From the NCBI GenBank assembly GCA_016648135.1, contig JADDOH010002555.1:1-64000 (forward strand): a stretch of 64,000 nt of DNA. The letters are read 5' to 3'. The notes under the pieces were generated by a model. The model had not been told where the DNA came from. It saw only the letters and a list, made by a program, of their open reading frames with translations, and searched no databases. Each line of letters starts with the position of its first letter. Position 1 is the stretch's first letter. Both the position numbers and the translations under genes were made by a program. Source of the DNA: Agrypnia vestita (taxonomy: Eukaryota > Arthropoda > Insecta > Trichoptera > Phryganeidae). Of this stretch, positions 9,508 to 18,834 are shown piece by piece.

Positions 9508-11094
9508 AGGGATGGGTCGTCGACGTATTTACCGTCGACGAAACGAGACCGTCCACGTCCATCCATCGACGAGACGATCAACTAGTTGAATTCGTCAACT
9601 AGTTGACGCGTCAACTTCGTTACGCGGACGTCGCGGACGTTCTATCTAAACATCGGGACGATGGTCAACTGTCTACGGTTCAACGCGACGCTTCTCGACG
9701 GCTCAACCGTTGGCTATTTTTATGACGTTAATTTTTAAAATTTAAAGAAGTTCGAAGGAATATAGTTTCGGGGAAAGTAAAACCGCTACTTGTGCTTATA
9801 TGTAAAAAGAAATATTTTATTATTTATTTGTTTACGCACATTATAGGCTTTTACATATTGTTTTATATACTTCTTTCTATATATAATAAAGAAAAAAGTA
9901 GGTATACACAACAATATCAGGTGTAAGCAGTAAAATATAAATATAAACTACATATATAAGCAGTGAAAGTATTGGGTATAAGCATTAAAATGTGAGTAAA
10001 TAAAAGGGAAGGAAACAATGATTTTGCGTAATAAAGGCACCAGTTATGAGGTGCGGTAAAAAATACTTTACATTTATTTATTATCTATAAATTTATAAAT
10101 AAATACATAATTTAACAATACTTTACATTTGAGATGTTATATAGAAATTTATTGAAGAATTCAAAGTCAGGCCTTCACTTTGTGGTGACATTATTAATAA
10201 ATAAATATATCTGTATTATTTGTCAACTTTAGTTTAAGGCTCAATCTGAGAAAAGAAACATTGTTCCCGAAACATGTAAAAAACCAATAAAAAGTGGTGT
10301 AAACAAAATTATAATAGATTTATTTTTTTATCTATAAAGTTGAAAATAGGGAATTTTTAATAAAAATTAATTAAACCTAAATTCAAGATTATATTACATA
10401 TATAATAATTAATGTTGGACTCCTGAATAAGGACCATAGTTAGGTATAGAAAATTTTATTCCCTACAAGTTTGTTTATCATTTATATGCTAAAGTTGAAA
10501 AGTAAGGAAATAACACAAAAATTAAATTTTTGCATCCCTTTTCAGGTAGATATAAGAAGTCGAGATCGATCGAATAAAATATTGATTTTAGAAAAATATC
10601 TAGCCGGCCTGTTAATTAATAATAGTTCAATAAAAAATAAAATAATTAAACAGAATTGTTTTATTTTATACAGCGTAAAATTGGGAATTCACCGAATCGT
10701 CGCACGTGACATCACAAAAAATCAAGTAAAAAATAATAGATAATAGCTTATTAAGCCTATCTCGCCCTACGCATGTATTCAAATTTCAAATCTCTAGTCA
10801 CAGTTCGTGTACACAGATCTGCACTATATGGTAGTGTACTTTAGAGTTGAAATGAAATTACCCGTCGAGCCGTCTATGACGTCTATGGCATCTACAAGTC
10901 ACAGCGGAGATTAAACGGATTTTGTCTTGCTCTCGCTCGTTGCTTTGCAATCTCGAATCGTCCACCGACCACGGCGTCCGCTGTCCACCGTCTACGAATT
11001 CAACTAGTCCATGCGATAAACGTAAACGGTCGACGCGTCGATGCAACGTCAACGGTTGATTTCAACTAGTCCGTCCATTCAACGCCCATCCCTA
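9507..11094. mobile_element. hAT-like non-autonomous element A
   Basis: It starts TAGGGATGGGTCGTCGACG and ends CGCCCATCCCTA, and shares both ends and several internal blocks (for example CGAAGGAATATAGTTTCGG and AAAATATCTAGCCGGCCT) with the element at 59168-60281. Compared with that copy it has an extra block of about 700 bp (roughly 9790-10490). The ends are crowded with CAACTAGTTG and GTCGACG/GTTGACGCGTCAAC palindromes, possible transposase sites. Unlike copy B, the flanks do not show a matching 8-bp duplication. No transposase frame is seen. Confidence 0.8.
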
Positions 11095-11242
11095 TTATGT
11101 ACAGTCAGGAGGCCCAAAAAAAGAGATTTTTCAAGATTTTTTTCTGAGAAGACTTTTAAATTTATTAATGTGAAAATTTGTACACATATTATGGTTATTT
11201 TTTAGTGTATTTTAACATTTTTGTATTTGTAAAATAATAATT

Positions 11243-11765
11243 TTGAAAGCTGCTATAGCTGATCTCCAGGAGCTCCTCTCAAAAAAGGCATCTTGCGGTG
11301 ACAACGATATTCTGCATAACAAGCATTTTCTGGATACCGGCCATCATTTTGCATTTGAACCGAAAATCCTTGGAAAGCCTAAGAGTCACCATGCGCGTCT
11401 TATCAAGGAAGCACTAGAAATCTACAAGCATCCGATAAACATTAATAGAGATGATGGTCTCAAATTAAAAACATCTTGGTATCCGGCGCTTCAAAGTCAT
11501 TCTCGTCGCAGACTTCGCAGAGATAATGATCAGACAACAGATGAATCATACATACAACACAATACAAACACATCATGACTTCGGCACGGTATTGCAAGCC
11601 GATACTTAACCACAACACCAACATTCAAGACAATACATCAGCCCTGATGATGGACCCTGCAATGGGATCCAAAATGTCGGCCCGAAAGGTCGTAACAACA
11701 CGGCACAATACCCCAGTAAACACAAACTTGAAGATTCTGAGTGGCCGTGAAAACCTAAGAACGTG
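11243..11765 (+). mobile_element. Penelope-like element 3' fragment
   Basis: The frame 11243-11578 reads ...NKHFLDTGHHFAFEPKIL...ARLIKEALEIYKHPININRDDGLKL...SWYPAL, a typical GIY-YIG C-terminus of a Penelope-like element, followed by a stop and about 180 bp of tail. The tail holds CTGATGATGGACCC...GGGATCCAAAATGTCGG (about 11645-11680), which has the hammerhead ribozyme order but with the GAAA box changed. It ends AATACCCCAGTAAACACAAAC, similar to the end of the palindrome at 1640-1784. It is 5' truncated and dead. Confidence 0.82.
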
Positions 11766-11774
11766 TTAATACAA

Positions 11775-12072
11775 GTCAAATAAATTGATAAAAACCTTCC
11801 AACTCCAATTGGAAAAAAATCCAATTGAAATCTCTGCAGCGTTTTTATAATTTTATTTAATTTGTATTGTAACGAATAAATTTTTCGTAATCGATATAAG
11901 TTACCATGATGATAGTTCAATATTTTATAAAATATAAGATAGAAATACTAAAAAATAGGTAACTTTGATATTGCATAACTCTATAACTATATATATTAGG
12001 TCATTTTTGACTCATAATCAAGGCAGGAATATAGTCCTGCGAGGTTATTAATGTTTTACAAATAACCCTGTA
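11775..12072 (+). repeat. Foldback repeat family, copy 3
   Basis: It shares the centre (TTCCAACTCCAATTGG...) and right arm of the 2637-3160 foldback: ATATAAGTTACCATGATGAT, TAGAAATACT, GCATAACTCTATAACT, GACTCATAATCAAGGCAGGAAT, ending near CCCTGTATG. The left arm is missing. Confidence 0.65.
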
Positions 12073-12235
12073 TGTATTTTTTTATCTATAAAAACTGCCA
12101 TACTTGTTTTCCATACAAATAGCTTCATCTTTGTGAGACTTCTGTAATTTATTTTAATTAATAAATATCCCTCTGTGGACAGGATCCAGTAATTGTGTTC
12201 TCAGAACACATATATAAAAATATTTTTATATATTG

Positions 12236-12615
12236 TCATGAAGCCATGTATTCACTAGGGGACATATCGCGAAACAATTCACAGGAGCGGCGAGCAAGAG
12301 GTGACCTCATCGAGACATTCAAGATTCTATCGGGCTACTACAATATTCCTAATATGACAGATATGTTTGCATTAACACTAATGTGGGCCTTCGAGGACAT
12401 CACCTGAAGTTGAACGAGTCTCGGTTCTCGTGTAACCCAAGAAAGCATGCATTAAGCAATAGAGTGGTCAATATGTGGAACAGTTTGCCTGAAGGCGTTG
12501 TGTCTGCAGCCAGTGTCAATCAGTTTAAGAATAGGCTGGATATTCAAATGAGAGACAGTGATATGGGCCTATCAGCTTAAGCTGCCTGCCCATTATCAAT
12601 AATAATAATAATTGT
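12236..12615 (+). mobile_element. CR1/L2-type LINE, 3' end
   Basis: Two overlapping frames encode the end of a non-LTR retrotransposon ORF2: ERRARGDLIETFKILSGYYN, then after a frameshift near 12375, LRGHHLKLNESRF, NRVVNMWNSLPEGVVSA and VNQFKNRLD. A stop and short 3' UTR end in an (AAT)n run at about 12598-12613, the usual microsatellite tail of this clade. The tail of the same family recurs at 20209-20292 on the minus strand. Confidence 0.85.
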
Positions 12616-14159
12616 TTCCCACGGGAACTGATAAATTTTGCGCGGTTCCATCAAGCTTGCTTCCGAAGGCCGAGGTTGTAAGTCACGGCCCGCTTCGGAG
12701 ACAACACAGTGCTAACGCTTCCATGTAGTGCAGAGCCTTTCGCCTTGAATGCGAAATGCCTCATAGAGGAACGTCCGTCGCGGGGGTCCAGAAGCACAGG
12801 AGCACAGGAGATTGCAGAGGCTGGCCCATAAATTCTCAGCCGCAATCTTTATCAAGTCGGAATCCATATAGGGGCAGGATAGCAGTAAAAACACAGATGA
12901 AAGCGGTCGAAAGTGGCGTCTAAGTCACCGCACGTGATGTGCAACAGGTGACCGCCTGTAGCAAAACCATTTATTATATATTATCTTTACAAGTGACAAA
13001 AGATTACACAACCGCAAATTGCGTCACAAAACCAATGGCCGTTGCCGCTGTCTCCCCCACTCTCTCAACGCAATGCGCGGCGCGACTGTCGCCATCTCAC
13101 GGTGACTGGTAATCCGGTCATAAATGGTAGCAGACCAGTTGTTATGCGATGCTTTGCATAAGTACCGTATAGCCCTTGCCTCAAAGTATATTTTGGTACC
13201 ACTCTCGGCTATGGCTGAAGTGGTTTTATATACTTATCGCGATTCTAAGAAAATTCCCAAAAGGTCAAATTTTCCTCAAAGTCAAAAATGAATCTATATA
13301 GGCAAGTGTGTACTCCCCAAATAGGTATTTACTCAGCGATCATAACACAGAAAGATTCATCAAGATCGGACACTTCTGTCGGAAGTTATTCTGATTTTTG
13401 TGATTTCACCTATTTTTCATCGCTCGCTGGTCCGCGGCGGTCAGATAAAAATCGATAAAAATAGAAAATGTGATTTTACGAGATTCTAAATTATACCATT
13501 AGATAGATCTCAACCAAGCGCATCCTTCGGTGATATTTTCAAGTATGTCGGATAGATATTAATTGCGTAATAGACAGCCAAAATGCCGCCACAAATAAAG
13601 TGCGCTCGCGCACTTTCCCACACGCAAAAACATATCACTCCCATAGATGTTCACATGAGGAACACAATAAAAAATGTTTCAGCTCGCTAGGACGTCTGTA
13701 ACGTCCGTAATCAGAGTTCAAAAATATTCGCTGGCGGCCCACTCCAGCCGTGCGGCCCGACATAGCGGCGCCGGGTTTTTTCCATTGGCCGACTTCCGGC
13801 GACTCTACCAGGGCCTGCCCAAGATATTTTACTCTCTTAAAAACATTTTTCATTTTAATTTCTACATTACAACATCACATAAAGGATTCATTTGGCACAT
13901 TTAAAAATACTTATGTATTTTTACTTCCTCGCCTCTTCGAGGCAGGACATTTACATTAATTTTTAAGTGATTTTATCCCCATCGCGCGAGCTTTCCCTGT
14001 ATTTGAATAAACAAGACAAGTAGATTTTTATTCAAAAACACATAAATTACATTTACAAAGTGCCTTAACTAATGCCTCAAATATTTCAAACTTAAGATAT
14101 TCCATTTTTTAGGAATCTCAATATTCAACTTAAGTATCTCAAATATTTCACCATATTCA
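12616..14159. other. Unassigned sequence, partly GC-rich
   Basis: No gene could be supported. The stretch 12640-12950 has higher GC content and an open minus-strand frame (12712-12894) without recognisable motifs. The stretch 13620-13830 is also GC-rich. Both look like pieces of unclassified repeats. The rest is ordinary AT-rich DNA. Confidence 0.4.
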
Positions 14160-14455
14160 TTTCGTAAGACACAAATGCAATTTCTTCAGGGAATCTTTTC
14201 AACGTCCTCCGTCGGAGATGCCAAACACATCGCGTCGGTGCAGTATCCTCTCAGTTAGGATCGCAGCGCCGGCTCGCTGCCCGCCCCGACTATCCGCCCG
14301 GGGGCGTGTGCCCATACAACGGACCGAGGTCCGACTTGAGGCCAACATTCACGACTTCAGATGGGTCATCATCAACATCATCACGTCGTCTTATGATGTT
14401 GCCATCATAATTCTACCTGTCCGATACAAATAATAATAATAATAATTCCACGCTG
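14160..14455 (+). repeat. Retroposon 3' end with (AAT)n tail
   Basis: A GC-rich segment of about 270 bp finishes in an (AAT)n run at 14430-14450, the pattern of a 5'-truncated LINE or a SINE. No coding motif was recognised, so the family is unknown. Confidence 0.45.
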
Positions 14456-14949
14456 CATGTCGCATCAACATCTATGCTCGTGTTTCAGGGACAATGGCGC
14501 GGTCATTTGACGTATACACACCGGGACTCGCATATCTCTTGTCGCCCGATGAGGTTATGTTGACAGCTGCGTATCTATTTACACTTGCCGCCCGATGAGG
14601 TTAGGATGACAGCTGCGTATCTATTTATTTTAATGAGTTTATCGAAACATAACAGGAGAAAAGGGTGGTAGGTGCGAAATTATTTACTGCAAAGAAAAAG
14701 TAGGATGGATATTCTATGCGATCTTCGAATGTCTGACGGATCTTTTGTCAATTTCACTCGAATGACAACAACTGATTTTGACAATTTATTACAAACTAGC
14801 TGGTTGGCCCGGCTTCGCTCGGGACCATAATTTGGTAAGCATAGAATTGTGTTGACGTCTCTTTTTTTGCTGGTTTCGGCACCTGTGATTGGATTGCCTC
14901 GCTGGACCGTCTTCGATTTGCCAAAATATCAACATATATTTTAGCGCAC

Positions 14950-16290
14950 AATCCACACTCTAGAACTTTCCAAAACTTTCTAAAGCATTGCGAAAGCTTA
15001 TAGAACTTCCTGGAATCTTCTAGAACTTTCCCTTTCAAGAACATTCTAAAGCATTTTAATTCTTTCTGGAACCTCTAGACCCACCGACGCACTCCCCACT
15101 CAGTTTGGAACCTTATAGTACTTTCTGATAGCTTGTTGAACTTTCTCCTTCCAGAACTTTTTAGAGCATTTTCGAACCCTTTAGAACTTTCCGGAACCTT
15201 TAAAACTCGCTGACACATTCTGCAACTTAGTTTGGAACCTTATAGAACTTTCTGAAACTTTCTCCATCCAGAACTTTGTAGAGCATTCTGGAACCTTCTC
15301 TTAATATTCTAGAAACTTCTAGACTCACAGATGAACTCAGCCACTCGGTTTGGAACCTTATAAAACCTTTTTTAACTTTCTCCTTCTTGAACCTTCTAAA
15401 GCATTCGAGAACCTTAATGAACGTTCTGGAACCTTCTAGACTCACCGACTACTCCGCCACTCAGTTTGGAACTTTATAGAACCTTTAAGAATCTTCTAGA
15501 ACGTTCTCTTTCCAGAAATTTATAGAGCTTTACCGAACATTCTGGAATCTTCTAGACTCACTGACACACCTTGCCACTCAGTTTGTGACCTTATAGAACT
15601 TTCGGCAACCTTTCCCTTCCAAAATTTTCTAAAGCAATATCGAACATTCTAGAATCATCTAGACTCACCGGCACACTCCGCCATTCAGTTTGGAACCTTA
15701 TAAAATGTTCTTGAACTTTCTGCTTCCAGAAACTTGTAAAGCATTGGAAAACCTTCATGAACGTTTTGGAACCTTCTGGACACACCGACACACCCCGCTA
15801 CTCACTTAGGAACCTTATAGAACTTTTAATAATCTTCCAGAACTTTCTAGAGCTTTATCGAACATTCTGGAACCTTCTAGACTCACAGACGCACTCCGCC
15901 ATACTGTTTGGAACGTTACACAACTTTCGTGAATCTTCTAGAACATTCTTGAACTTTATCGAACAGTCTGGAACCTTATAGAATCACAGACACACTCCGC
16001 CACCAGAATTTTATAGAACCTTCTCGACTCTTAGTTTGAAGCCTTATAGAATTTTCGGGAATCTTCTAAAATACTCCCCTTCCAGAACTTTCTAGAGCTT
16101 TACTGGACATTCTGAAACATTCTTGACTCACCAGCACACTTCGCCATTTTGTTTGGAACCTTATAGAACTTTTGGGAATTTTCTAGAACGTTCTCCTTCC
16201 AGAACTATCTAGAGCAGATTTTTCCGGAACCTTCTAGACTTACCGACACAGTCGGCGAGCCCATTCTGGAACAATCTGAAGTATTTGCGG
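14950..16290. repeat. Diverged tandem satellite rich in heat-shock elements
   Basis: About ten units of 105-130 bp can be aligned by the recurring segment CAGTTTGGAACCTTATAGAA, found near 15101, 15229, 15347, 15462, 15579, 15686, 15802, 15904, 16033 and 16149. Each unit carries several GAACNTTC and TTCTAGA segments. Five sites match the full three-pentamer heat-shock element nTTCnnGAAnnTTCn exactly: 15018-15030, 15307-15319, 15494-15506, 15936-15948 and 16181-16193. There is no coding frame. Units differ by 15-30 percent, so the array is old. Confidence 0.85.
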
Positions 16291-16490
16291 CCTTCCCATA
16301 ACAAAACAATGTGCTAGAATGCACATTTTTGTCACCCACTCCCACCTACGCTCAGACACCCCCACCAAACTCGCACATTTTCAATGGGACACCAAGGGCT
16401 ATCCACCACCATAACCACCAGGGGGTGGTTGTATCTGGTTGTGAAGATAACTTTTCGGATAGGGAAACATGGGTTTCTTTTTATATATAT

Positions 16491-18072
16491 GTTACAGTGA
16501 ATCTGATTTTCTAGTGAGTCCATCATTCACTGGCATTTTAGAGAAAGTATATTCAAGGTCATTCTTATCATATTCAAAGAGTTTTTCACCAATAGAAATG
16601 AATACAATATTTTAACTTGCACTTACTAGTGAATTTATTGGTTTCCGAACTGTCAAAAATTAAATTTGACAAGTCTGAAATCCGTTTCCGTAAAAATCTA
16701 TGCTTTTAAACGAACTTTTATTTATCCAAATTGAAACAACCGGGCCTTGAATAACAATTTAATAAGTCATTGCGTGAACAAGGTTCTTACTGCATTATTA
16801 ATTTCTTCTGTGCAAATCAACATTATGTAGGTAACGGATATTATTAAAATAGTCATTTTGAAGTGTTGAAAGTTTCGTCTGCACCAATTCTTCATTATAT
16901 GATTTTATAACAAGATTCTAATGGCACATGGACCTTGTTTTTCAAAATTTATTTTGCGTTTTGTGTCTCATTCTACACTAGTCTAGTCCAAAGTCATCAC
17001 AAAGCGACAGTATTTCTAATTTTTATCCTTTGAGCGATAGCATATTCTCTATTCTGTGGCGATAGTTCTGTTTCTCGAACTGTCACACTTCTGGACTGGT
17101 CTTTGATATTCAATGATTAGTTTAGGTAGGTAACTAAAACGTAATATATTTTTAAAATTTTAATCGCGAACACTTACGAAATTCTGATCATCTTATAATT
17201 CAAAAGACAGTCGATTAAACTCATAAAAATGATACGGTGCGAGCAAGCTTCACGTCTGTCACCGACGTCGAGCCGAGTAAGTTTGCGAACTTAAAAACCG
17301 CGCACTTTATGTTGTACGTCTACCACCCGTGCTTACACGTGCGCAAACAAGAAACGCAAACGACATTAGACACATTTTTGATAAAAAGATAGAAAATTGG
17401 AAATGCGGAAGAATCTGAATGAATTCAAACGTAAATGATGACTTAGAATCTCTTTGATTTTTGTATTTTTCGCATCGAGTGTTTGTTACTTGACGCACTT
17501 TTAAAGGTTCATTTAAAATTAATAATACCGGGTGTATGTTTATTTATGTTTCTATATTTGTAAGAAATAAACTTTTGTTGTATTGTTATAAAAAAAACAT
17601 ATTTAATAAACTTAATTGACAAAATACATATTCATTAATAAAAATTTTCCCTTAACCCCCCAATATTTACATGGTGACATAACCTCGTTTTGTTCCGGCA
17701 GTCGTCAGATATCATAAAAAACCCGAGTGCGCGATCTTTCAGCCGACACCTTACTTCGCGATTCGTATTCGTTTTGCGGTGCCGCTGTCCTATTTTAATT
17801 TAGGAGTTAAAATAGGACCGCAAAATGAATAAAAATCGTCTAGTGTAGTGCCGCCTTTATACTTTCTACGCTTTAAGAATTACGTGTACAAATTGATGGT
17901 TTCACCGATATATTGTCTATGCTTTGAGTAATGTATTTTCACGGATTATGTGTAGTGAATCTGAGAATTCGTTGATTTAGATGTTTTCACTGCCCCCACT
18001 CTGCCCGACCGGGAAAAGTACATTTTTACTAGTGAAAGTATAGTCTCACTAAAAATGCAAATTCGCTGTAAC
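16491..18072. mobile_element. Non-autonomous element with long imperfect TIRs
   Basis: The left end GTTACAGTGAATCTGATTTT...TAGTGAG and the right end, read on the other strand, GTTACAGCGAATTTGCATTT...TAGTGAG, align for about 60 bp. The flanks are both (AT)n, so the target duplication cannot be judged. The interior of about 1.5 kb has no transposase. It includes a small palindrome around CCTATTTTAATTTAGGAGTTAAAATAGG (17789-17816, split here by its centre). Confidence 0.6.
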
Positions 18073-18834
18073 ATATATATATATATATTGATTGATAATC
18101 GGGCCTTCCATAGCCAAGCAAGACAATATTAAGGAACGCTGTTGGCCCTCACATTATTTTATTTTTATATTCACGGTTTGAAGTGTCCCACAAAATTGTA
18201 CGGCGATGAGTTGGAGAACAATAATTTCGTTTTCCCACATTAATGTCAGTTGACAGATACAACGCATGCGCATTCACTTGTAAACATACCACGTGATACT
18301 GACGCCCTGACGCGCAGCCCGATGTCCCCATGAGCTCGCTTGAGTACCGTGCACACGGCAATGTTTCCACAACACATAGAAATGCCCCGCTATGTTGTGC
18401 GCGATGTCGCGGAACAGTGCGCAACGTTGCAACGTCACGTAGACTCTATGCCGCGCGTGATGTTGAGAGATAATTTGTCTCCTAGTGAATAGAATAGTTA
18501 TCGAGCTATGACATAATGTCTAAATAAAACTTCAAACTGCTTTCCAGCAAACTTGAGAAAAATCACACACACACAAAAATCACACTACGATTATGACGAT
18601 ATTGCTCTATTTTCAAAGGACCAGTTATGTACGAAGATCGAGAACTGCCTGTAAAGGGATTTTTAAAATAGTGCTGAATAATTTGTAGAAATGATTATTT
18701 TACTTTTAAAAGTCTCATATTCCACACGTTGTTGCTTTTTAAAAATATATACGGGTAATAAAGACAAACAGCATCAAACAATTCAATGTGTAAACAAACC
18801 GACAATAAAACATATATTTAAATATTCCTCTTAC
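18073..18834. other. Intron or 3' region of the RhoGAP gene, nothing recognised
   Basis: This region should hold the next intron, and perhaps an exon, of the minus-strand RhoGAP gene, but no continuation of the domain (the usual N-L-A...F-x-P-N segment) could be found. The segment 18180-18440 is GC-rich with an open minus-strand frame lacking known motifs. Confidence 0.4.

Noticed and set aside
12651..12894. Minus-strand frames as exons of the RhoGAP gene
   Set aside because: The translated sequence has no resemblance to the rest of a RhoGAP domain and lacks fitting splice sites in the needed phase.
14796..15981. Several short frames of 60-80 codons with similar FYKVLE-like peptides
   Set aside because: They are satellite units read in frame; stops occur in every unit and no start or splice context exists.
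14950..16290. CRISPR-like array
   Set aside because: Units are 105-130 bp and diverged throughout, without constant short repeats and unique spacers, and the DNA is eukaryotic.
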